The notes below the pieces were generated by a model. The model was not told the DNA's origin and did not search any database. It saw nothing but the letters and a program-made list of their open reading frames with translations. Below, piece after piece: positions 1-9,122 of a stretch of 26,810 bases of DNA (its first letter is position 1; every line of letters starts with the position of its first letter). The stretch comes from Nemertoderma westbladi. Lineage: Eukaryota; Xenacoelomorpha; Nemertodermatida; Nemertodermatidae. The stretch lies in the NCBI GenBank assembly GCA_032718475.1, contig JAUCBJ010002016.1:1-26810 (forward strand), in the 5' to 3' direction. Both the position numbers and the translations under genes were made by a program.

Positions 1-1080
1 CGGGAAGAAACCTCGGCGTCCGCTGTCCGGGAAGAAACCTCGGCGTCTGATGTCCGGGGGGAATTCATGGCGTCCGCTGTCCGGGGAGAAGCCTCGGCGT
101 CCGACGGCTGGGAAGAAACCTCGGTGTCTGACGTCCGTGGAGAAACCTCGGTGTCTGATGTCCGGGAAGAAACCTCGGCGTCCGACGTCCGGGAAGAAAC
201 CTCGGTGTCCGATGTCCGGGGAGAAACCTCGGCGTCCAATGTCCGGGGAGGAACATCAGCGTACAATGTCCAAGAAGGAACCGATGTGTCCGACATCCGG
301 GAGGAAACCTCGGCATCCGACGTCCGGGGAAGAACCTCGGCATCCAACATCCGGGAAGAAACCTCGGCGTCCAATGTCCGGGAAGAATCCTCGGAGTCCG
401 ATCTCCGGAGAGAACTCCCGGCAGCCGCTGTCCGGGAAGAGACCTCGGCGTCCGACATCTGGGGAGGAACGTCGGCGTCCAACATCCGGGAAGAAACCTC
501 GGCGTCCAATGTCCGGGAAGAATCCTCGGAGTCCGATCTCCGGAGAGAACTCCCGGCAGCCGCTGTCCGGGAAGAGACCTCGGCATCCGACATCTGGGGA
601 GGAACGTCGGCGTCCAATGTCCAGGGAGGAGCCGAGATGTCCAACATCCGGGAGGAAACCTCGGCGTCCGACGTCCGGGAAGAAACCTCGGCGTCCGCTG
701 TCCGGGAAGAAACCTCGGCGTCTGATGTCCGGGGGGAATTGATGGCATCCGCTGTCCGGGGAGAAGCCTCGGCGTCCGACGGCTGGGAAGAAACCTCGGC
801 ATCCGACGTCCGGGGAGAAACCTCGGTGTCCGATGTCCGGGAAGAAACCTCGGCGTCCGACGTCCGGGAAGAAACCTCGGTGTCCGATGTCCGGGGAGAA
901 ACCTCAGCGTCCGATGACTGTGGAGAAACCCCGACGTCCGGTGTCCAGGGAGAAACCTCGGCGTCCGATGCCCGCGGAGAAAACTCGGCATTCAGAGTCC
1001 GGGGAGAAGTCTCGGCGTCCAATGTCCGGGGAGAAACCTCGGTGTCCGATGTCCGGGGAGAAATCTCCTTCCCTCGACCC
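1..1080. repeat. 27-bp GC-rich minisatellite with higher-order repeats
   Basis: About 40 head-to-tail copies of a 27-bp unit (consensus around GTCCGGGAAGAAACCTCGGC plus GTCCGAY) run from the window edge. Two higher-order periods are visible. A block around GGAAGAATCCTCGGAG recurs 135 bp apart (381 and 516, five units), and a block containing GGGGGGAATT recurs 675 bp apart (61 and 736, 25 units), so the array grew by segmental duplication. Because 27 is a multiple of three and the unit lacks stops in several frames, long open frames on both strands follow automatically. It is far richer in GC than the DNA to its right. Confidence 0.95.
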
Positions 1081-1164
1081 AAAGGAGCCCCCCCGGCCCC
1101 ACCCCCGGTCCATATGGGGATATTGCTTCTGCGTTGCTTTATCAAGTGTCCATCAACCACCTGA
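1..1164 (+). CDS. Possible exon of a 9-residue-repeat protein (5' partial), unrecognised
   Basis: The plus frame starting at base 1 is open from the window edge to a stop at 1162-1164, about 387 codons. It reads as an acidic, Ser/Thr-rich 9-residue repeat of the type SASDVREET. It ends in a proline-rich tail and a short hydrophobic stretch (MGILLLRCF). Another plus frame, coding basic KPRRPTSGK-type repeats, is interrupted at 740-742 but reopens and runs past the array to 1282. So the repeat alone does not fix the frame. I see no domain, signal peptide or known family. It may be a repetitive secreted or intrinsically disordered protein, part of a retroelement, or simply a minisatellite with no stops. 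The last is at least as likely. Confidence 0.25.
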   Translation, partial: REETSASAVREETSASDVRGEFMASAVRGEASASDGWEETSVSDVRGETSVSDVREETSASDVREETSVSDVRGETSASNVRGGTSAYNVQEGTDVSDIREETSASDVRGRTSASNIREETSASNVREESSESDLRRELPAAAVREETSASDIWGGTSASNIREETSASNVREESSESDLRRELPAAAVREETSASDIWGGTSASNVQGGAEMSNIREETSASDVREETSASAVREETSASDVRGELMASAVRGEASASDGWEETSASDVRGETSVSDVREETSASDVREETSVSDVRGETSASDDCGETPTSGVQGETSASDARGENSAFRVRGEVSASNVRGETSVSDVRGEISFPRPKGAPPAPPPVHMGILLLRCFIKCPSTT

Positions 1165-1282
1165 GATGGTGCTGGACCTTTGCTACGGGTGGGGTAAGAC
1201 TTATTGTATGGAGGTACCTGTTTACGTCTTAGAGAACGTTGCCCCTGTTGAGGGGACTTATCTTTTGGCGAATGTAGAATAA

Positions 1283-1862
1283 CCATCATCAGGCGGCTTC
1301 ACCACGAATTATTTAAATTGCAATTCGGTACGGAACGGAACCATATGACACGGTCAGCAGTCAGGCAGTTAGTTCAGTCAGGCAGTTCAGTTTATTAGTT
1401 TTTCGGTAACGGTACTGCTTGCAGTATTAAATAATAATAATTGAAATAATAACTAATTGTTTAAAACGATATGAGTTTCCACGTAGTAGTACAAAATGTT
1501 CTTGAAGACAAACTACTGTATATCACACCCCAATAAAAGTACCTTTATAAAATCTACTTTAACAGGCGACAGGAGTACTGTTATAAGACGCAAACAATTT
1601 TCCATAATTATGGCAAAATAAGCTTTACCTAATTAATATCAAATTACACAATATGTCTTTTACTAGAAAGGAGCAGGTTGCAGTGGCATTTTATTCTAAC
1701 CAAACCAATTAACGAACTGATATCAATAGCACAGGTATCAGTTTAATTTTTGCAGATAATCGAAAAATATGTTATTGGTACAACGATTTTCGCCTGGAGA
1801 ATTTTAATTGAGTTGAAAATGCCCACCACCGTATTTTAGTTTATAAATATTGGCCCTACTAA
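1283..1862. other. AT-rich intergenic DNA, no gene seen
   Basis: No sustained coding frame. The only structure noted is a direct repeat CAGTCAGGCAGTT at 1358-1370 and 1375-1387 in a slightly richer patch; beyond it the base composition falls to AT-rich background. Confidence 0.6.
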
Positions 1863-2256
1863 AGGCCTGTTTCCGCGCTGCTTTTTTTTGAGCTTTATTT
1901 CAAGCTTTTTTTAGTTAAAACAATTTCTAGAAATTAATTGCTTCAAGATGAATCTGAGAACTTTCGAATGTTAAATCCTAAAATATAGAATAAAGCTTGG
2001 AAAAAAGCTAAAAAAAAAGCTAGAAAAATAGCTCAAAAAAAAGCTGGGTCGAATATTATAATTATCTATTTCTATAACATTCATATTATATATTTATTTT
2101 AACTGAACGTTAGAAAATGCATAACAAGCTTGAAAAAAGCTCAAAAAAAGCTTGAAAAAAAAGCAAAAAAAAAGCTAGAAAAAAAGCAAAAAAAGCTAGA
2201 AAAACAGCTCAAACCTAAGAACACCTCACATAAAAAAGCAGCGCGGAAACGGGCCT
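1863..2256. mobile_element. Small TIR element (MITE-like), 394 bp
   Basis: The ends are inverted copies of about 19 bp with one mismatch: AGGCCTGTTTCCGCGCTGC at the left and GCAGCGCGGAAACGGGCCT at the right, followed inward by T or A runs. The interior is AT-rich and filled with reiterated A-tract plus AAGCT motifs (roughly 1990-2045 and 2125-2215). There is no coding capacity, so if it is a transposon it is non-autonomous. I could not find a convincing target-site duplication, and the superfamily is left open. Confidence 0.75.
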
Positions 2257-2514
2257 CAATGGCTTAAAAGTTTAAAATGTTTAGAATATTAAGGAACATA
2301 ATTATTATTACATTGTTTGGTGTAACCAATGGTAACCAATGTAACTAATGGATAAGGTTCACAAAGTCTGGATCACTGTCAGTCAGGTTAGTTGAAATCA
2401 ATGTACAAAGTTAGAGTAGTGATCCAGGCAGAAACTCATCATGTTATGGCGTCTCCAAAGGGTCAAAATATAAATGAATAAAAACCTCTATGAAACAAGA
2501 AAAATGCCTCCATA

Positions 2515-3270
2515 TTTGTTACTGCAGTAATAAATAATTGTTACTGCAGTATAAATTATTAATTACTGCAGTAATAAATAAAAATTATTTTTTACTGCAG
2601 TATGAATTATTTGTTACTGCAGTAAAAAAAAAATTTTATTTATTACTGCAGTAATAAATAATTGTTACTGCAGTAATAAATAAATTGTTACTGCAGTAAT
2701 AAATATTTGTTACTGCAGTAACAAATAATTATTGCTGCAGTAACAATTATCAATTATTTATTACTGCAGTAACAATTGTTTCTTACTGCAGTAACAATTA
2801 TTTATTACTGCAGTAACAATTATTTATTACTGCAGTAACAATTATTTATTACTGCAGTAACAATAATTTAATACTGCAGTAACAATTATTTATTACTGCA
2901 GTAACAATAATTTATTACTGCAGTAACAATAATTTAATACTGCAGTAACAATTATTTATTACTGCAGTAACAATTATTTATTACTGCAGTAACAATTATT
3001 TGCTACTGCAGTAGCAAATATTTATTACTGCAGTAGCAAATATTTATTACTGCAGTAACAAATAATTATTACTGCAGTAACAAATAATTATTACTGCAGT
3101 AATAAACAAAAAAATTTTTTTTTCTGCAGTAAGAAATAATTGTTACTGCAGTAAAAAAAAAATTTATTTATTACTGCAGTAATAATTATTTGTTACTGCA
3201 GTAATAATTATTTGTTACTGCAGTAATAATTATTTGTTACTGCAGTAGCAAATATTTATTACTGCAGTAC
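2515..3270. repeat. Left-arm array of the palindrome TTACTGCAGTAA
   Basis: By eye there are 33 CTGCAG sites, nearly all inside the 12-bp perfect palindrome TTACTGCAGTAA, separated by 7-15 bp AT-only spacers such as TAAATAATTG or CAATTATTTA. Spacing is about 20-24 bp centre to centre. Spacer type changes in blocks (TAAATAATTG at the outer end, CAATTATTTA in the middle, CAAATATTTA and TAATTATTTG at the inner end), indicating local amplification. Occasional variants (CTACTGCAGTAG) keep the palindrome through paired changes. Confidence 0.95.
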
Positions 3271-4214
3271 TAAACTGTCCTTTCATTGGCCGATATAATT
3301 AAATTAATCTCCAATCAGAATCCGCAGTTATAAGGGCCACCCAAAACCGGGTTTAATTGGTTGTTATGCATAATACAATTCCACCAATGGGATCTTATGA
3401 AGCGTTTACGAAGCAATCATATGGATTTGTCATTGCCAGATTACACTGTTTATGTTCTCTAGCATAACGTAGGATGAAAAACGGGTATTCTTCACACTGT
3501 CACAGTCACATGGGCGATAGTTTGGCCTACAATACGTAGCGGTATAATCCGTGAACTGGTTAAGTGATATCTCCGGGCGGTTCAGCCTTTCATTTTAGGT
3601 AGGACTACAGTAATGTACTGTAAAACTGTAGGCCCAGTGTAAGTACAGAAGTACCGTATATCCAAATCAACTAACTGCAATGCAATTAGTATAGATTTAC
3701 GTGGTACTCGCTATCTGGCAGCCAGGTTACTAGTTAAGTTGAGCCTGATTCGCATTGGAATTTAAGTGATAGGATATACGTATTGTATGCGATAATTAAT
3801 TATTAACTTTTTAATATTATGTTGAATTTGAACCACATGAACTAACAACTTAAGTAGGCCTAATACTTTATCAATTTTATATTATGTGTTATACAGACTG
3901 ACAGTAGGCCTAGACAGTACACACACTTATACACACACTTGTTTATTTCGCTAAAGTGGTTCTTGAATCAGCACCTGTGAACATTTATTTATGTTAATGT
4001 AGCAAAGCGTAGTGATAGAAATATACCAATGCTAGAATAGTTTATAATATTTATATAGTAACAATGATTAAGCTTTCAAAACTATAGCGCTATATGGAAC
4101 TCTAGCCGTTTTTTTCGAAGGGTGGGGGGGGGGGGGGCGTGTGGAGCGTCTGGTTTATATTACCTGGTTAGATTTATTAATGTTGTTGAATTTAATATCA
4201 ATTTCCACAATTAA

Positions 4215-4559
4215 TTACAAAATCAAATTGTTTATGAAGTGTAAACAGTCTAAATATAGCTGGACTCCATAGTCGCTACACTCTAACGTCGTATCAGGAA
4301 ATCTGTTTCTAAGTTCGTGGATTTGCAGAAGACTCAATACATCATCTATGTCATAGACTTCTACCAGTGACTCTTCCTCATCTGGAATAGGGCCTTGCCA
4401 ATCGACACCGTACTCAAAATCATTAATGTCGATTTCATCAACGGTACTGTCAAGTCGGCTGTTTATAAATATTTGCTGGGGTGACCAATTCCTTTCTGTT
4501 CGGAGAGGGTGGCTATTCCATGCCGCCACAAACTCCGTTAGCGCCCTGTTAATTCTACC
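4215..4559 (-). pseudogene. Transposase C-terminal exon (rve/DDE integrase-type)
   Basis: Open on the minus strand to a stop at 4215-4217. A splice acceptor (TTTATATTACAG) ends at 4560, so the exon begins GRINRALTEFVAAWNSHPLR. The signature WNSHPLRTERNWSPQQIFIN is the block that follows the catalytic core in eukaryotic rve-type transposases (pattern W-N-x-H-x-x-R-T-E-x-N-x-T/S-P-x-Q). An acidic tail (IPDEEESLVEVYDIDDVLSL) follows, typical of these C termini. No DDE residues lie in this exon. The next upstream coding piece ends only about 320 bp away, leaving no room for a normal core of roughly 150-200 residues. I conclude that this is the 3' end of a deleted, inactive gene. Confidence 0.75.
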
Positions 4560-4840
4560 CTGTAATATAAAGTATAAATATTAGCTCTTATACATTCGAT
4601 TATATCGCTCGAATAAATATTTTATAAATGTAATGTGAATAATATTATATATTAAAATTTAGTAAGGTGTAAAGTAAGAAAAATACGGAAAATATTTAAT
4701 TAGAAATATAAAATTAATCTACCATAAGATTGCAGGTAAAGCTTAAGCTGATTATTTGACATTTTGAACGTTCAACCCGTCACAACCCGTCATACAATTG
4801 TACAGCATTTTCAAAGGTTGAAAGAACTGTACTAGCGCAG

Positions 4841-5467
4841 TTATCTAGCGCAGTTTCTCCGTTGAATTTGAAATTGTCTCACCCGCCGAGTAATTGTGGA
4901 CTTACTCACTCCAAACATTTTACTTATTTGTTTCCTTGAAAATCCGGTGTCCCTAAAAAATTCAAGGCTTTCCTTATCGAAGACATATGTAGGTCGCCCT
5001 GATAACCCTGTATACATAAGGGTCGGGCGTAGCCGAGTAGGGTTGGAACAACAAGTGCTTATACCCATATCGATGGGTTGAATTGTATTTAACCAACGCA
5101 GCCATTGTTTGGTTTCATTAAACAGTTGTCCAACAATAGTTGGGCGGATAATTTGATAACTTTCAATTTTCCCCAATATCGCTACAAAATGTTCAAGATT
5201 TCGATGTATATAGTCGTAATCATGTCCACGTACCCCAATGACAGAAATTGCCTCGCATCTTTCTATAATGCTTGACAAATCGTCTAAAAAAGCGGAACCA
5301 AGGTCATCCATGGGCTCGTCGACAGTACCTATTATGTACTGTTTAGTAGGCCTACTGGCTACTGCTAGAGAACATAAACAGTGTAATCTATGGCAATGAC
5401 AAAAAGCCATTATGATTGCTTCGTTAACGCTTCTCATTGGTGGAATTGTATGCTGCATAACAACCAA
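4841..5467 (-). pseudogene. Transposase N-terminal exon with helix-turn-helix domain
   Basis: Encodes 208 residues from an ATG at 5465-5467 near the inner edge of the right TIR. Residues 1-150 form a helical, family-variable region. GLSGRPTYVF (154-163) leads into a resolvase/Mu-like HTH: residues 164-199 read as an acidic helix, then FSRKQISKMFGVSKSTITRR. This GRP-x(8)-HTH arrangement precedes the integrase core in a family of eukaryotic rve transposases. A strong donor, GTGAGA, occurs at 4882-4877 just after the RR of the HTH. The last 13 codons before the stop may therefore be intronic. Splicing from there to the acceptor at 4560 keeps phase 0 but omits the whole catalytic domain. It could still produce a DNA-binding-only protein; that is inference. 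Confidence 0.75.
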
Positions 5468-5552
5468 TTAAACCCGATTTTGGATGGCCCTTATAACTGC
5501 GGATTCTGATTGGGGATTAATTGAATCATATCGGCCAATGAAATGATAGTTT

Positions 5553-6252
5553 AGTACTGCAGTAATAAATATTTGCTACTGCAGTAAGAAATAATTATTA
5601 CTGCAGTAACAAATAATTATTACTGCAGTAACAAATAATTATTACTGCAGTAATAAATAAATTTTTTTTTTACTGCAGTAACAATTATTTCTTACTGCAG
5701 TAAAAATTTTTTTTTTGTTTATTACTGCAGTAATAATTATTTGTTACTGCAGTAATAATTATTTGTTACTGCAGTAATAAATATTTGTTACTGCAGTAAT
5801 AAATATTTGCTACTGCAGTAGCAAATAATTGTTACTGCAGTAATAAATAATTGTTACTGCAGTATTACATTATTGTTACTGTAGTAATAAATAATTGTTA
5901 CTGCAGTAATAAATAATTGTTACTGCAGTAATAAATAATTGTTACTGCAGTAATAAATAATTGTTACTGCAGTATTAAATAATTGTTACTGCAGTCATAA
6001 ATAATTGTTACTGCAGTAATAAATAATTGTTACTGCAGTAATAAATAATTGTTACTGCAGCAATAATTATTTGTTACTGCAGTAACAAATATTTATTACT
6101 GCAGTAACAATTATTTATTACTGCAGTAATAAATAAATTTTTTTTTTACTGAAGTAACAAATAATTCATACTGCAGTAAAAAATAATTTTTATTTATTAC
6201 TGCAGTAATTAATAATTTCTACTGCAGTAACAATTATTTATTACTGCAGTAA
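5553..6252. repeat. Right-arm array of the palindrome TTACTGCAGTAA
   Basis: Mirror array of the left arm, with about 29 CTGCAG sites by eye plus decayed ones (CTGTAG near 5880, CTGAAG near 6150). A run of nearly identical TAAATAATTGTTACTGCAG units between about 5880 and 6060 indicates recent unit amplification in this arm independent of the other. The two arms therefore differ in copy number and spacer order although their outer and inner flanks match. Confidence 0.95.
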
Positions 6253-6332
6253 CAAATATGGAGGCATTTTTCTTGTTTCATAGAGGTTTTTATTCATTTA
6301 TATTTTGACCCTTTAGAGACGCCATAATCATG

Positions 6333-7149
6333 TAGGTCAACTTAACATATCATGTGAAGGTATAACTATGCACTTCTAGAGTATGCTGATTGGTTAAGAT
6401 TCGATGGATACGTAGATCAATCTTCTTTCCCGTTGACATTCTAACCAATCATTTCGCTAAGAATATTTGTTTAACAGTGTTACTTACAGTTTTCACACTG
6501 ATATATTCACAAATCGTAGAATATTTTATTTATTTAAATATTATTTATTTCTTTAAATGGGGAAACAGGAACTGTTGTTTATTGTTGATTGTTTATTATT
6601 ATTGCAATATTGCTTTTTTAATCGAAAATTTACCGAATTAATTAATATTAAGAATATAATATTACATTAATTGCTTTTTCGTACAATATTATTTTGCATT
6701 GTATCCTTCCATAATAAAACCTCAACAAACTTGAAACCATTAAAGATCCCACAAATGCGTTGCCAGATTTATTTTCATATTGTTGCCGTACGGGGTGTGG
6801 TGGTCCCCGGTAGTATCGAATTTTATGTTTATTACTACAGTATGTTAAATAGATAATAGATAATGCTAATTGTTAATTGATGCGACCGGGTGGATGGATA
6901 CCTGTCTTGTTATTTATAATTCACCTAATTTAATTTAAAGTTACAGTATAACTAAATGTATATCCGTAGTCGTATTGGGTTTAAAGTGGTGAGTTTTAGT
7001 AAGTTAATTGAACAGCGTGAAGGGGGGGGGGGGGGGGGGGTGGTGATATTGCGTGGTGGCAGATACACAGGAGGTTTTTAACTGCGAAGTGAACATATTT
7101 TTGGATTTATTACAAGGAGAACAGTGAGAGAGGTCTTAAACTACACAGA
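6333..7149. other. AT-rich spacer with a 19-G tract, no gene seen
   Basis: Short open frames here carry low-complexity AT-codon translation and no recognisable motif. The notable feature is an uninterrupted run of 19 G at 7022-7040. Confidence 0.6.
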
Positions 7150-8364
7150 GGTGTTCGGACACTTCCCCCCCGGACACTTCCCCCCCGGACAGTTCCCCCC
7201 CCCCGCTCAAGTAGGACACTTCCCCCCCGGACACTTCCCCCCCAGACACTTCCCCCCCGCGGACACTTCCCCCCCCGACTGATCTTAACTTCGCACATTC
7301 GTATTTTTCATTTTGTAAGGTAAACGGACCGTTTGTATCCAGATAAGTTGTATCCAATTTTCCATTCGTAGCTCAGAAAGTGATCTTTTGCATCCCGATT
7401 TTACATTTTATATCCAAGTTTTATTTATGGGTTTTATCAATGCAATTACATCGTATTGTTTGCTAATTTACTTAATTAACTTTAAACAATTAATTATATT
7501 AGATGACCTATAAATTCCATCCCCGGAATGATATACTGTTTTTATTAACTATAGAATTATAATAATTAATTGTTTTAATTATAGGTATTATTATGTAATT
7601 GTCTTCTTCAAATTGTAGCAGATGGGGATGAATATTATTGTTGCAATCAAAATTATACCTCTCCAGGGTAAAATCGACATGTGTCGACCTGTATTCTGTG
7701 TTCAGCATTACATATTGATATACATATTACTACTATACATACTATATAGATATTATACACACTACATATTAAATTTCCTGGTTACTTGCAATATTTTTAA
7801 TAGGATTTTGTTGAATTATATAATATTGTAGTAATTTATATATTAAATTGGTTAACATTCAATACAGCTCCTAATTTAGGCTTAGTCAATTTATTATCTG
7901 ATGATACAAACATCATAAATTAATTATTTCAAAGTGGTCTTAAGTCTTTCACCACGGGCACTCAGGGAAATGCCGCGGTCTGGGGGCGATAACCCCCAAG
8001 AAAAGAAGCGGGGGTTTGGGGGCGGTAGCCCCCAACAAAAGAAGCGGGGGTTTGGGGGCGGCAGCCCCCAATTAAAGAAATTAAAAGAATTAAAGGAATT
8101 AAAAGAAAAACAAACAAAATTTGACTATAAAAATGTTTCTTTTATAATTTTGAAAAAACTTGTCTAGATACAACTTGTCCTGTAACCATCTTTAACTTTT
8201 GTTTATTGCTTTGATGCACCCAGATTAATTTTAACACTTTAACTGGGGGGGAAGTGTCCGGGGGGCAAGTGTCCGGGGGGGAAGTGTCCGGGGGGGAAGT
8301 GTCCTACTTGGGCGGGGGGGAAGTGTCCGGGGGGGAAGTGTCCGGGGGGGAAGTGTCCTAGATC
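7150..8364. mobile_element. Non-autonomous TIR element with GGACACTTCCCCCCC arrays, possibly Mutator-like
   Basis: Left array 7157-7277 holds seven units of GGACACTTCCCCCCC; right array 8245-8358 holds seven units of the reverse complement. Both share the same architecture from the outside inward: three units, a spacer (CTCAAGTA on the left, reverse complement CCCAAGTA on the right), then four units. That symmetry shows real terminal inverted repeats, not two chance microsatellites. CTACACAGA occurs at 7141-7149 and 8365-8373, a candidate 9-bp target duplication, the size typical of Mutator-type elements. Six or seven imperfectly matched bases lie between duplication and array on each side. 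The interior is mostly AT-rich, with no transposase. Confidence 0.8.
7981..8070 (+). repeat. Three tandem hairpins, 36-bp period
   Basis: Three 18-bp inverted repeats of the form TGGGGGC-GGTA-GCCCCCA start at 7981, 8017 and 8053, exactly 36 bp apart, joined by AAAGAAGCGGGGGTT linkers in the second and third intervals. The first has a degenerate loop (CGATAA). They are followed by a short AATTAAAGA-type direct repeat (about 8070-8110). The GC-rich stems contrast with the AT-rich interior of the surrounding element, and the G5 runs could also pair as a quadruplex. Confidence 0.85.
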
Positions 8365-8375
8365 CTACACAGAAG

Positions 8376-9122
8376 CTGACAGAATAAGTTTCCAGGGGTG
8401 CTGGGAGTTATAAAGTAACTGCGCTGCAATTCGACCCTCTTGTATGGACAACTGATGTAAGTCTGGGCGTAGCCATTGGAGACCACGGCCACAAGGATTC
8501 TACTCGTGGAGCTGTACTTAATTATTTTACACGAGATTTTATTGAATTGAAATTCTTGATAACTTGGCTTCAGACCATTGACATTGTTAGATATTGAAAA
8601 CCTAAGTAAAGACTTTATATCCTCCGCAGGCTTTTTATTATGATATTTGTTAAGGAATGATGAGTAATTAAGAGTATTTTGATAAAACCGGAATCGGTAG
8701 AAACTCTACAGACACATTTGTTGTCTTAAAATGTTTCTTTCTCGAACATAAATCTTTTCACCTGGGATCTGGGAAAAAATCTGGGAAAATAACTTCTCAC
8801 ATAAACAAAATTCGATATTGTCATTAGTCAAGTGGAGTCCAGATAATATTAAGTGACAAGAAATTGTTGTTTTTTGTTTTCTACTGTACAAGAAATTGCT
8901 TTTAGGTTTGTTTTGGTTTGATAATGGTTCGATATACTAGCCAGAAAATATATACCCAAAATCTGGAAATAAAACTCTAGTTTTTAATGTATTGAAGGCT
9001 ATGAGAGTAACTGCTTATATTGTGATTCCAATATATTCCCTGTTCATTTAATGTTTACCGCCACCACCACAATAAACATTGTTCCCATTCTCTAAAATAA
9101 ATTACAACATTTAACTAACTAA
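8376..9122. other. Spacer with one unexplained 70-codon open frame
   Basis: No recognised gene. A plus-strand frame without an ATG is open at 8388-8597 and begins near GAGSYKVTALQFDPLVW, with normal amino-acid variety unlike the AT-driven frames nearby. It could be an exon or an old retroelement scrap; I do not recognise it. The rest (8600-9122) is AT-rich and featureless, with a CCACCACCAC stretch just upstream of the reverse-transcriptase remnant. Confidence 0.4.

Larger units (their letters stand above)
2444..6327 (-). mobile_element. 3.9-kb DNA transposon with ~1-kb palindrome-array TIRs, defective
   Basis: The two ends are inverted copies. Left begins TTATGGCGTCTC and right ends GAGACGCCATAA, and homology continues inward for roughly 1 kb on each side (about 2444-3470 and 5358-6327). 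TCATG occurs directly outside both ends (2439-2443 and 6328-6332), a clean 5-bp target duplication. The outer ~70 bp of each TIR is unique sequence, then comes a palindrome array, then ~150 bp covering the start of the transposase gene, so the left TIR holds a decayed copy of that start. The transposase lies on the minus strand and lacks its catalytic centre. The HTH plus rve-type C-terminal pieces suggest an integrase-like superfamily (IS3EU or Ginger type). This assignment is from memory of family features and is not proven. Confidence 0.9.

Noticed and set aside
50-1113. Other long frames across the minisatellite on both strands
   Set aside because: They follow from a stop-free 27-bp unit; the minus-strand RFLPGHRTP-type repeats have no tail or signal beyond the array. 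Only one frame was kept, at low confidence.
1358-1387. CAGTCAGGCAGTT direct repeat as a target-site duplication or LTR edge
   Set aside because: The two copies are only 17 bp apart and enclose nothing.
2515-6252. Regularly spaced palindromic repeats resembling a CRISPR array
   Set aside because: Spacers are only 7-15 bp and AT-only, repeats are 12 bp, arrays are mirrored as part of TIRs with a target duplication, and the genome is eukaryotic.
6390-6856. Plus-strand open frames of 61-83 codons in AT-rich DNA
   Set aside because: Composition is that of random AT-rich sequence (Ile, Tyr, Phe, Asn) and no motif is visible.
7110-7357. Minus-strand Gly-rich frames near 7.1-7.3 kb
   Set aside because: Translations of the GGGGGGGAAGTGTCC units of the left TIR array; no protein expected.
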